In this document: positions 1 through 4,993 of the stretch, piece after piece | How positions within the stretch are numbered: the first letter of the stretch is position 1 | How the letters are laid out: the number at the start of each line of letters is the position of its first letter | From: JAFAGX01 sp035623255 | GTDB taxonomy: Bacteria; Acidobacteriota; Terriglobia; Terriglobales; Acidobacteriaceae | Length of the DNA: 5,395 bases | NCBI GenBank assembly: GCA_035623255.1 | Contig: DASPTU010000059.1 | Coordinates: forward strand, 1-5,395 | Reading direction: 5' to 3' | Translations under genes and position numbers: made by a program | The notes under the pieces: model-generated | What the model was told of the DNA's origin: nothing | Databases searched by the model: none | The model's input: the letters and a program-made list of their open reading frames with translations, nothing else

Positions 1-116
1 TCTTTGTCACCCTCCTTAATCTTCACGTGCACGCGGACAGAATCACCCGGCCCGAAGTTAGGGAAATCCGTGCGTTTCGTCTTGGCCAAGAGTTTTTCAA
101 TGATAAGGTTCGACAT
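1..116 (-). CDS. rplS: 50S ribosomal protein L19, N-terminal part (3' end outside window)
   Basis: This is the first 38 codons of ribosomal protein L19, a 50S protein at the interface with the 30S subunit. The protein starts MSNLIIEKLLAKTKR and continues with DFPNFGPGDSVRVHVKI, the hallmark L19 N-terminus (a helix ending in a PxFxPGDxVxVHVKxxEG motif). The reading frame is open to the window edge, so the gene is partial only because the window ends. The ATG at 114-116 is chosen because it gives the family N-terminus and has a good AGAGGA ribosome binding site at 126-131, nine bases upstream. That site overlaps the trmD stop codon by two bases, so translation of rplS is probably coupled to trmD. 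It is the last gene of the rpsP-khpA-rimM-trmD-rplS operon visible here. The identification rests on sequence and operon position together. Confidence 0.95.
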   Translation of the reverse strand, partial: MSNLIIEKLLAKTKRTDFPNFGPGDSVRVHVKIKEGDK

Positions 117-125
117 ATTCTTTAT

Positions 126-131
126 TCCTCT
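126..131 (-). promoter_or_regulatory. Ribosome binding site of rplS overlapping the trmD stop
   Basis: AGAGGA on the minus strand lies nine bases before the rplS ATG. Its first two bases are also the last two bases of the trmD TAG stop (130-132). Ribosomes ending trmD would therefore clear or reload directly at this site, which suggests translational coupling of the two genes. Confidence 0.75.
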
Positions 132-942
132 AGGTTTTTTCTGCGCCAGAAATCTGGGTGATCAATCTCCGATCTTCCTCGCTCAAGACCGCGTCGTGCA
201 ACAGATCCGGACGGTTGCGCATCGTTTTCTCCAGCGCGGAGCGGCGACGCCAGCGCCGGATATCGTCATGATTGCCGGACGAAAGCACTTCCGGAACCCT
301 CATTCCACGGAACTCAGCTGGACGCGTGTAATGCGGATAATCGAGCAGCCCCGCCGAACCGCAAGTCGAATCCGGTTCCGCACTTTCTCGCACTGAATTG
401 CGCGCGGTGAACGACTCTTGGCGGGTGGACGCTTCATTGCCGACCGCGCCCGGAATCAATCGCGTGACGCTGTCCACAATCACTGCCGCACCGATTTCGC
501 CTCCACTCAGCACATAATTCCCGATCGATATTTCACGGTCAGCCAAATACTGGCTTACGCGCTCGTCCACGCCTTCGTAACGGCCACAAATCAGAATGAT
601 TCGTTTCAGTGTCGCCAGCTCTTCAGCTCCGCTCTGGTCGAAGCGCCGACCCTGCGCAGAAAGCAGAATCACGCTCTCTCGAGCGTCGTGGTTTATTCTC
701 GCCTCACGGGATGCCGCATTCAGCGATTCAATACATTCAAAAATCGGTTCCGGCTTCAGGACCATGCCCTCGCCGCCGCCAAATGGGCGGTCATCCACTG
801 TACGGTGCCGATCGTGCGCGAAGGCCCGCAGATCGTGAATTTCAATTCTTACCAGACCAGCTTCCCGAGCCCGACGCACAATGCCATATTCCAGCGGCCC
901 ACGGAAGAAATCGGGGAAGATGGTAACGATGTCGACTCGCAC
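130..942 (-). CDS. trmD: tRNA (guanine-N1)-methyltransferase TrmD
   Basis: TrmD transfers a methyl group from S-adenosylmethionine to N1 of G37 in tRNAs with a G36pG37 sequence, which prevents +1 frameshifts. It is a cytosolic SPOUT-class homodimer. The 270-residue protein shows the family motifs in order: VDIVTIFPDFF (3-13), HDRHRTVDDRPFGGGEGMV (43-61), the SAM-binding knot segments ILICGRYEGVDERV (116-129) and EISIGNYVLSGGE (137-149), then GLLDYPHYTRP (198-208) and SGNHDDIRRWR (222-232). Against E. coli TrmD as I recall it, the catalytic Arg154 is kept (Arg161), but the general base Asp169 aligns with Glu176 (in RQESF). About 17 extra residues (roughly 178-196) separate that point from GLLD. 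The start is a GTG (940-942), chosen because it gives the family N-terminus; no clear ribosome binding site precedes it. The gene lies 75 bases after rimM and 13 before rplS. The identity is secure; the effect of the variant residue is unknown. Confidence 0.97.
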   Translation of the reverse strand: MRVDIVTIFPDFFRGPLEYGIVRRAREAGLVRIEIHDLRAFAHDRHRTVDDRPFGGGEGMVLKPEPIFECIESLNAASREARINHDARESVILLSAQGRRFDQSGAEELATLKRIILICGRYEGVDERVSQYLADREISIGNYVLSGGEIGAAVIVDSVTRLIPGAVGNEASTRQESFTARNSVRESAEPDSTCGSAGLLDYPHYTRPAEFRGMRVPEVLSSGNHDDIRRWRRRSALEKTMRNRPDLLHDAVLSEEDRRLITQISGAEKT

Positions 943-952
943 TTGAGTAGCT

Positions 953-1015
953 AGTAGTTAGTGGCTAGGGGACTTCAATCAGCCCCAATCTACTCGCAAC
1001 TAGCTACCAACTACT
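953..1015. repeat. TAG/CTA-rich imperfect inverted repeat in the rimM-trmD spacer
   Basis: The arms 953-968 and 1000-1015 are reverse complements at 14 of 16 positions. Between them GGGG (968-971) can pair with CCCC (983-986). The arms are built of TAG, CTA and TAGCTA words; a 9-base GTAGCTAGT at 947-955 is also the exact complement of ACTAGCTAC at 999-1007. Read as trmD-side mRNA, this forms a large hairpin that ends about ten bases before the GTG start of trmD. It fills most of the only long spacer in an otherwise tight operon. It looks like an inserted intergenic repeat element of the short-palindrome type. I infer the class from its composition and have not compared it with the genome. 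There is no T-run after the hairpin, so it is a poor intrinsic terminator. Confidence 0.7.
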
Positions 1016-1017
1016 GA

Positions 1018-1620
1018 TTACTTCTTCCTTTGCTGCTGTTTCTCTTCTGCAGTCAGAGGAGCATCCAACTCGAGCATTCCCTCGGGCAGCAGCATTCTAA
1101 TCTCTCTGCGATCCAAATCCTGCTTTTGCAGATAGGCTTCCGCGTAAGGAACTTCGTGTTCTTTATCCGCCCCCCGGACGATCAACAACGGTGCTTCTCC
1201 CGCGCCAAATTTCACTTCAACAATCTTTCCGATCTCCTGGCCTTGGTTGAAAACCGTGCAGCCAACGAGGTCACTGATGTAAGCCCAACCTGGCTTAAGC
1301 TGCGCACGTTCTGCGCGCCTGACCTGCAATTCACAACCGACCAGCGATTCAGCCTCCGAAATCGAGTCAACTCCGACGAACTTCAGTATCAGGTGGTCTT
1401 TATGCGACCAAGTCTCCTGGATTTGGAGTTCGCGTCGGCTGTCATTTTCACCCAGAGCGAGAAGCTTGAAGCCAGCTTTGAATCGCTCAGCAAGTCCGGT
1501 GTGCAGCTCAGCCGCAACCTCGCCACGCCTTCCTTGTGTCCCTAGGACGCGGGCGATGCTGATAAACTCGTCTGCCGTTGCCACCACTCCTGCCGTTGAA
1601 CCATCACAACCTAGCTTCAT
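1018..1620 (-). CDS. rimM: Ribosome maturation factor RimM
   Basis: RimM assists late assembly of the 30S head, including 16S rRNA processing and incorporation of S19. The 200-residue protein has the usual two parts. The N-terminal RimM beta-barrel (about 18-103) carries the GTQGRRGEV glycine motif (27-35) and a DSISEAESLVGCEL segment (85-98). The C-terminal PRC-barrel-like domain (about 112-185) carries AYISDLVGC (113-121), EIGKI (129-133), VPYAEAYL (157-164) and LPEGMLELD (178-186). A charged Lys/Gln tail (193-200) ends the protein. The ATG at 1618-1620 overlaps the khpA stop as ATGA, so the start is probably used by reinitiation; there is no separate strong ribosome binding site. This start leaves about 17 residues before the conserved FISIARVLG, longer than in some homologues, and no better-placed start codon with a ribosome binding site was found. 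The gene is the third of the operon. Confidence 0.96.
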   Translation of the reverse strand: MKLGCDGSTAGVVATADEFISIARVLGTQGRRGEVAAELHTGLAERFKAGFKLLALGENDSRRELQIQETWSHKDHLILKFVGVDSISEAESLVGCELQVRRAERAQLKPGWAYISDLVGCTVFNQGQEIGKIVEVKFGAGEAPLLIVRGADKEHEVPYAEAYLQKQDLDRREIRMLLPEGMLELDAPLTAEEKQQQRKK

Positions 1621-1865
1621 TCGACAATGTCAACGGCAAAGCGCTTGTGCGCCCGAATTCCCGCGGCGTTCACGAGCGAACGCAATGCTCGCGCTACCCG
1701 TCCCTGCCTGCCGATAATCTTGCCAACGTCATTAGGGGCGACGGTCAGTTCCAGGACGGTTGTTTCGCCTTCGATCTGATGAACTGAAACCTGTTCGGGT
1801 TCGTCCACCAACATCCTCGCGACTTCCTCGACCAAAAGCCGCACGTCAGCCGTTTGTTCGCCCAT
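1617..1865 (-). CDS. khpA: KH-domain RNA-binding protein, KhpA/YlqC type
   Basis: This is an 82-residue single KH-domain protein of the KhpA (YlqC) family, small RNA-binding proteins encoded between rpsP and rimM in many bacteria. In some bacteria they pair with KhpB/Jag and influence cell division and envelope growth; whether that holds here cannot be read from the sequence. The protein starts with an acidic helix (LVEEVARMLVDEP, 11-23), then strands with the typical HQIEGETTVLELTV pattern (29-42). The RNA-binding GxxG loop follows inside GKIIGRQGR (48-56, GRQG at 52-55), then the ARALRSLVNAAG helix (58-69). The length is normal and the motif intact. An AGGA ribosome binding site (1873-1876) lies seven bases before the ATG. 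The gene starts 36 bases after rpsP and overlaps rimM by four bases (ATGA), which indicates coupled translation. Confidence 0.94.
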   Translation of the reverse strand: MGEQTADVRLLVEEVARMLVDEPEQVSVHQIEGETTVLELTVAPNDVGKIIGRQGRVARALRSLVNAAGIRAHKRFAVDIVE

Positions 1866-1901
1866 CTGTGTGTCCTACGAGTGGAATCCTTAGCGTGGCT
1901 A

Positions 1902-2153
1902 TCAGGCAACCGAAGCAGTGGTGGCGGGGGCTGGTCTCGAGACAATCTTGCTGACCCGGTCCGACATCTTGGCGCCCTTCGAGATCCAGTAATCAATCCG
2001 CTCGCGCTTCAATTCAATGCTGGCAGGATTGGTGCGAGGATTGTACGTGCCAACGACCTCAACTGGCCGGCCGTCGCGGGCACGCTCCTTTTCAATCACC
2101 ACCACTCGATAATGCGGCTGCTTACGCGCACCCACGCGCGTCAAACGAATCAT
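1902..2153 (-). CDS. rpsP: 30S ribosomal protein S16
   Basis: S16 is a small 30S protein that binds 16S rRNA early in assembly. The 83-residue product has the family signature: MIRLTRVGARKQPHYRVVV at the N-terminus, RDGRPVEVVGTYNP (26-39) in the middle, and ERIDYWISKGAKMSDRV (51-67) near the end, followed by a short Ala/Thr/Pro tail. The length is normal (E. coli S16 is 82 residues). The open frame extends 18 codons further upstream, but the ATG at 2151-2153 is chosen because S16 proteins begin with MIRLTR or similar. One doubt remains: the only visible purine-rich site, AAAGGA at 2171-2176, is 17 bases from this ATG and 11 bases from an in-frame GTG at 2157-2159, so a two-residue longer form is possible. 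It is the first gene of the operon and is divergent from the epoxide hydrolase gene. Confidence 0.97.
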   Translation of the reverse strand: MIRLTRVGARKQPHYRVVVIEKERARDGRPVEVVGTYNPRTNPASIELKRERIDYWISKGAKMSDRVSKIVSRPAPATTASVA

Positions 2154-2209
2154 CAACACAGAGCTTTTATTCCTTTCTAGTGCGTCTGGCAGGGATAGGA
2201 CAAACAATT

Positions 2210-2238
2210 ATTTTTGCAGAACTTAGGAGAATTGACAA
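2210..2238 (-). promoter_or_regulatory. Putative sigma-70-type promoter of the rpsP operon
   Basis: On the minus strand TTGTCA (2233-2238, five of six matches to TTGACA) is followed after 17 bases by AAAAAT (2210-2215, four of six matches to TATAAT). An alternative -10, AATAAT, lies three bases further downstream with a longer spacer. The predicted start near 2203 leaves a leader of about 50 bases before the rpsP start codon. It is the best match in the divergent region and is placed correctly, but it rests on consensus matching only. Confidence 0.5.
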
Positions 2239-2299
2239 GCGCGCTGGTGGTGAGGAAGTGCCTCAATTTCAATCCGAGGAACATCTGCAAACGCATAGT

Positions 2300-2305
2300 A
2301 AGGAG
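2300..2305 (+). promoter_or_regulatory. Strong ribosome binding site of the upstream ORF
   Basis: AAGGAG lies eight bases before the ATG at 2314. It is the best ribosome binding site in the region upstream of the epoxide hydrolase; the hydrolase's own ATG at 2413 has none that I can see. This is the main reason to take the 29-codon upstream ORF seriously. Confidence 0.6.
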
Positions 2306-2313
2306 ACATTATC

Positions 2314-2403
2314 ATGCGCAATACTCAAAGATATCATTTAGCCTGTATTGCAATTGAGTTGACCCGGTCCTTGCCTGCGTGTTCGGCTGGCCACGGCAGA
2401 TAA
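2314..2403 (+). CDS. Possible 29-residue upstream ORF or leader peptide, in frame with the epoxide hydrolase
   Basis: This is a short open frame of 29 codons ending in TAA at 2401-2403. The product begins MRNTQRYHLACIAIEL and ends LPACSAGHGR; I do not recognise it, and it has no convincing signal peptide or membrane segment. An AAGGAG ribosome binding site lies eight bases before its ATG. The stop is nine bases before the epoxide hydrolase ATG and in the same frame, so only TAA and three further codons separate the two. Possible readings are a translated leader that feeds ribosomes to the hydrolase start by reinitiation, the remnant of an N-terminal extension cut off by one stop codon, or chance. 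Sequence alone does not decide between them. Confidence 0.35.
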   Translation: MRNTQRYHLACIAIELTRSLPACSAGHGR

Positions 2404-2412
2404 ATTCTTACA

Positions 2413-3507
2413 ATGAAATCATTTCGGGTTCATGTCGCGGACGATGTACTCGACGATCTGCGTTTACGACTGCGCCGCACAAGATGGCCCGACCAGATAC
2501 CTGGCATAGGGTGGAAACAGGGCACCGAGTTGGACTGGCTACAGCGCCGTGTGTCCTACTGGGCCGATGAGTTCGACTGGCGTGTCTGGGAGCGGAGGCT
2601 CAACCTTCTCAATCACTTCATCTGGGAGGGCATCCACTTCGTGTATCAGCGTGCGGCATCCAGCCGGGGTGTGCCCCTCATACTCACGCACGGCTGGCCC
2701 AGCAGTTTCCTGGATTACGTGGACATGTTGCCGATGCTTAAGGATTTCGATGTGGTCGTGCCTTCCCTGCCCGGGTATGGATTCTCTCCGCGCCCACCCC
2801 AGGTGGGTATCAACTACCGGTACGTCTCGGACCGCTGGCACCAGCTCATGTCCGAGCTTGGCTATTCTCGGTATTGTGCGGGCGGCTATGATTTTGGGGC
2901 TGGGGTGACGACGATCCTTGCGCTTGACCATCCACAGTCGGTGATCGGGATCTATCTCACTACACTGGAGTCGGACCTCACCCCGTTGGTGGAGGAGGCG
3001 GAGTTGTCCGATGTCGAGCGTTCGTATCTCGCGGTGAGCCGGCAGTGGGAAGGGACGGAGCGAGGCTATAGCGCGATCCAGTCTACCAAGCCGCAGACCG
3101 TTGGCTACGGACTGAATGACTCCCCAGCGGGGTTGGCTGCATATGTGGGCGAAAAGTGGCGCTCGTGGAGCGATGTCACGCCGCCTGACGACTTCCTTTG
3201 CGCCACGCTCACCCTGTACTGGGTCACGCAGACCGTTACCTCGTCGATGCGCGACTACTGGGACAATCGCTGGCACCCTGTCGACCGTGCCTATGTCAGT
3301 ACGCCCACGGCATTTGGTGTCTTCGCGCAGCAGACGGTTCCCGAAGGTGAGCCACCGCGTTCGTATCTGGAGCGCGTGTATAACATCCAGCGCTGGACAG
3401 TCTTTCCACGTGGCGGGCACTTCGCCCCCGTTGAGCAACCAGCGGCGTTTGCGGAGGATCTGGCCGCTTATTTCCATGACCGACTCGAGGGCCACGCTGA
3501 CCGGTAG
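2413..3507 (+). CDS. Epoxide hydrolase, EHN-domain alpha/beta hydrolase (microsomal/juvenile-hormone type)
   Basis: This 364-residue protein is a complete epoxide hydrolase of the microsomal-like family, which opens epoxides to diols through an ester on an active-site aspartate. The N-terminal EHN domain (about 1-105) begins FRVHVADDVLDDLRLRL and includes RTRWPDQIPG (22-31). The alpha/beta hydrolase core follows: HGWP oxyanion-hole motif (93-96), LPGYGFS (119-125), nucleophile Asp160 in GGYDFGAG, and catalytic His336 in RGGHFAPVEQP. Tyr219 (GYSAIQSTKPQT) and Tyr294 fit the two epoxide-activating tyrosines; Glu311 or Glu313 may be the charge-relay acid. NDSPAGLAAYVGEKW (235-249) is also typical. 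There is no signal peptide, so it is probably cytosolic. The substrate cannot be told; xenobiotic or lipid epoxides are possible. The ATG gives the family N-terminus but has no good ribosome binding site, and a short in-frame ORF ends nine bases before it. It is transcribed divergently from rpsP and appears to stand alone. Confidence 0.93.
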   Translation: MKSFRVHVADDVLDDLRLRLRRTRWPDQIPGIGWKQGTELDWLQRRVSYWADEFDWRVWERRLNLLNHFIWEGIHFVYQRAASSRGVPLILTHGWPSSFLDYVDMLPMLKDFDVVVPSLPGYGFSPRPPQVGINYRYVSDRWHQLMSELGYSRYCAGGYDFGAGVTTILALDHPQSVIGIYLTTLESDLTPLVEEAELSDVERSYLAVSRQWEGTERGYSAIQSTKPQTVGYGLNDSPAGLAAYVGEKWRSWSDVTPPDDFLCATLTLYWVTQTVTSSMRDYWDNRWHPVDRAYVSTPTAFGVFAQQTVPEGEPPRSYLERVYNIQRWTVFPRGGHFAPVEQPAAFAEDLAAYFHDRLEGHADR

Positions 3508-3577
3508 CGGGACAGTTTTCTTCCTCGGGCGAGTCGACTGCTGCGAGAATACAAAGAAACTTGAACTTTGGTGGATG

Positions 3578-3607
3578 AAAAAATTCGGAAAAAAACGTTG
3601 CAAAAAA
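3578..3607. other. Three A-tracts spaced about one helical turn apart
   Basis: Runs of six, seven and six A (3578-3583, 3589-3595, 3602-3607) have centres about 11.5 and 12.5 bases apart, close to the DNA helical repeat. Such phasing usually gives intrinsic curvature and can serve as an UP-element or a binding region for nucleoid proteins. The runs are visible directly; the role is inferred. They stand out against the GC-rich genes on both sides. Confidence 0.6.
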
Positions 3608-3625
3608 CAACAGTTGCGATATTTT
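3598..3625 (+). promoter_or_regulatory. Weak promoter-like match downstream of the A-tracts
   Basis: TTGCAA (3598-3603) and TATTTT (3620-3625) are spaced by 16 bases, each matching four of six consensus positions. A transcript from here would begin near 3632, just where the first arm of the 3632-3718 inverted repeat starts. The match is weak and could be chance in AT-rich sequence. Confidence 0.25.
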
Positions 3626-3631
3626 GGGAAA

Positions 3632-3718
3632 TGGCGACAAACCTCGCCCAGTAGGAACATTTTCCGAACGGCTACGACCTAGTAAGCGCCAAGACCTGAA
3701 CGGTGGGATTTGTCGCCA
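3632..3718. repeat. Long-range 10-base inverted repeat, possible RNA stem
   Basis: TGGCGACAAA (3632-3641) is the exact reverse complement of TTTGTCGCCA (3709-3718). With one bulged base the pairing extends by CC/GG. Inside the 67-base interval GGAA (3654-3657) can pair with TTCC (3662-3665) around a four-base loop. The closed 87-base unit could be a structured RNA or the untranslated leader of the acyltransferase gene, or the footprint of a decayed element. The complementarity is certain; the function is not. Confidence 0.45.
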
Positions 3719-3786
3719 CGCTTAAGGTACACGTTCTTCGGCAAGTGGTCTGTGATCCCCATCACCAGAGTTAATCATTAAAGATT

Positions 3787-3804
3787 GCGCTCATAGCTGA
3801 GCGC
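3787..3804. repeat. Perfect hairpin palindrome upstream of the acyltransferase promoter region
   Basis: GCGCTCA (3787-3793) and TGAGCGC (3798-3804) are perfect complements around a TAGC loop. No T-run follows on the plus strand, so it is unlikely to end plus-strand transcription. It lies about 30 bases upstream of the TATACT box, a position suitable for an operator or activator site. A second small palindrome, TTAATCATTAA (3771-3781), lies just upstream. Confidence 0.5.
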
Positions 3805-3833
3805 CCGCTTCATCCCGCCGCAACGCTGTTCTG

Positions 3834-3839
3834 TATACT
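3834..3839 (+). promoter_or_regulatory. Putative -10 box of the acyltransferase gene
   Basis: TATACT matches five of six positions of the -10 consensus and ends 17 bases before the ATG at 3857. No good -35 hexamer is found at the right distance, so an activator may be needed or the match may be fortuitous. Transcription would start near 3846, leaving a leader of about ten bases. Confidence 0.4.
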
Positions 3840-3856
3840 CCCGCTAAGAACAACGA

Positions 3857-4978
3857 ATGGCAGCGCCCGCACAATCCCGGCTTGTCTACATTGACTGGAT
3901 GCGCGGTCTGGCCTGCGTTCTGATGTTTCAAACGCACTGCTACGACTCCTGGCTGGGCGGCAACGCGCGAAAATCAAAATTCTTTATGTGGTCCCAGCTG
4001 GGTGGAACATTGCCCGCACCATTGTTTCTTTTTCTCGCCGGAATCTCGTTTGCGCTGGTGATTGACAAGTTATGCCAAAAGGGGTTGCCTCCGGGCCAGG
4101 TTGCGAGCACCACTTTGCGCCGCGGCGCAGAAATTTTTGGGCTGGGCTTGCTCTTCCGATTGCAAGAATTCGTGATTGCGTGGGGATGGGCGCCGTGGAG
4201 TGATCTATTCCGGGTGGACATCCTCAACACGATCGGTATTTCGATGATGCTCATGGCTGGATTGTCCTGGCTGGTACTGACCGTCACCAGCCGAAAACTT
4301 GTGTTAGTTGCCGGTAGTGCGGCAGCAACCGGCCTCGCCATTGCTTTGCTCACGCCACTGATGTGGACTGCGTGGCGGCCAGACTGGCTTCCGTGGCCGA
4401 TCGAGTCCTACGTTAACGGCGTTCACAACCTCGGACAGCCGCAGCCTTGGCTTTTTCCCATTTTTCCCTGGACCGGGTTCGCATTCATGGGGCTGGCGGT
4501 CGGATTTCTTTTCCGCAGTGGTTGGGCAAAGAAGTCAAGCGCATCGACATTTCTTATGGCAGGCATAGTCGGGCTGGCCGTTATCTATGTCGCGCGGTGG
4601 TTCGATCATCGGCCCCAGCAACTCTACGCGGTGTACGATTTCTGGCACACCAGCCCAAACTTCTTTCTGATCCGGGTGGGACTATTGTTGATGATTATGA
4701 CTGGCGCCTATTTCTGGTGCCGCCGGGGTCCCGGTGCGTGGGGGTTCAGTCCGCTGGCGCAGATGGGGCAAACTTCGCTGCTGGTCTATTGGGTACACAT
4801 CGAATTCGTCTATGGACGCTTCTCCATTCTGGCGAAGCGCGCTCAGGACATCGCAACCGCATCCTTCGGCCTGCTTGCCGTCTTCCTTGCTATGCTCTTC
4901 CTCTCAATCATGAGAACCAAGCTGAAAGGGCGCAGATTCGAGAAATTGTTTTGGCTGCGTAGGGCAGCCGGCGCTTGA
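3857..4978 (+). CDS. Multi-spanning membrane acyltransferase, DUF1624 / HGSNAT-like family
   Basis: This 373-residue, very hydrophobic protein resembles bacterial DUF1624 / heparan-alpha-glucosaminide N-acetyltransferase-like proteins, membrane enzymes thought to move acyl groups from acyl-CoA to sugar-type acceptors. It begins with RLVYIDWMRGLACVLMFQTH (8-27), the family pattern of an Asp-x-x-Arg-Gly motif before the first membrane helix with a histidine at its end (His27, a plausible catalytic residue). Further landmarks are PAPLFLFLAGISFAL (53-67), RVDILNTIGISMM (119-131), FPWTGFAFMGLAVGF (203-217) and SLLVYWVHIEFVYG (307-320). I estimate nine to eleven membrane helices; the C-terminus is short and basic (353-369). 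There is no cleavable signal peptide. The ATG is preceded by only a weak AAGAA, but it gives the right N-terminus. No glycan genes lie nearby, so the acceptor is unknown. The gene converges on the YheT-like hydrolase gene. Confidence 0.82.
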   Translation: MAAPAQSRLVYIDWMRGLACVLMFQTHCYDSWLGGNARKSKFFMWSQLGGTLPAPLFLFLAGISFALVIDKLCQKGLPPGQVASTTLRRGAEIFGLGLLFRLQEFVIAWGWAPWSDLFRVDILNTIGISMMLMAGLSWLVLTVTSRKLVLVAGSAAATGLAIALLTPLMWTAWRPDWLPWPIESYVNGVHNLGQPQPWLFPIFPWTGFAFMGLAVGFLFRSGWAKKSSASTFLMAGIVGLAVIYVARWFDHRPQQLYAVYDFWHTSPNFFLIRVGLLLMIMTGAYFWCRRGPGAWGFSPLAQMGQTSLLVYWVHIEFVYGRFSILAKRAQDIATASFGLLAVFLAMLFLSIMRTKLKGRRFEKLFWLRRAAGA

Positions 4979-4993
4979 GTGCTGGAAATCGAA

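Larger units (their letters stand above)
3508..3856. other. 349-base gene-free stretch with A-tracts, inverted repeats and promoter-like boxes
   Basis: No gene is supported here. Short open frames exist (for example a Lys/Arg-rich 35-codon frame from 3575), but none has a ribosome binding site or a recognisable product. From left to right the stretch holds three A-tracts at 3578-3607, a weak promoter match at 3598-3625, a 10-base inverted repeat with arms 3632-3641 and 3709-3718, the small palindrome TTAATCATTAA at 3771-3781, a perfect 7-base-stem hairpin at 3787-3804, and a -10-like TATACT at 3834-3839 before the acyltransferase gene. I saw no convincing intrinsic terminator for the epoxide hydrolase: no GC-rich stem followed by a T-run. 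Confidence 0.7.

Noticed and set aside
418..954. A 178-codon plus-strand frame opposite trmD.
   Set aside because: trmD motifs are continuous on the minus strand; this frame has no motif and no ribosome binding site.
2154..2207. An 18-codon N-terminal extension of S16 from an upstream ATG.
   Set aside because: S16 proteins start at MIRLTR or similar; the extension would begin within a few bases of the predicted transcription start and has no family support.
2232..2237. A perfect TTGACA on the plus strand that could be a -35 box for the epoxide hydrolase.
   Set aside because: No -10-like hexamer occurs at 16 to 18 bases downstream on the plus strand. The same bases on the minus strand form the better-supported rpsP promoter.
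2251..2279. TGAGG/CCTCA hairpin at 2251-2265 and an alternative CCTC/GAGG pairing to 2279, resembling an attenuator switch.
   Set aside because: The stems are only four to five bases and there is no terminator T-run, so they are indistinguishable from chance.
3527..3649. Complementary 7-base words GGGCGAG (3527-3533) and CTCGCCC (3643-3649).
   Set aside because: Seven-base complementarities are expected by chance several times in a stretch of this length.
2539..3660. A 373-codon open frame on the minus strand opposite the epoxide hydrolase gene.
   Set aside because: The plus frame carries all epoxide hydrolase motifs; the antisense product shows no recognisable domain, is rich in Arg/His/Pro, and is what a GC-biased third position produces on the opposite strand.
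3575..3682. A 35-codon Lys/Arg-rich frame over the A-tracts, and an overlapping 27-codon frame from GTG 3571.
   Set aside because: The basic composition follows simply from A-runs; there is no spaced ribosome binding site and no family resemblance. The 35-codon frame is the open tail of a shadow frame running through the epoxide hydrolase gene.
4447..4962. A 171-codon plus-strand frame inside the acyltransferase gene.
   Set aside because: It is an out-of-frame shadow of the membrane protein; the hydrophobic family motifs are in the other frame.
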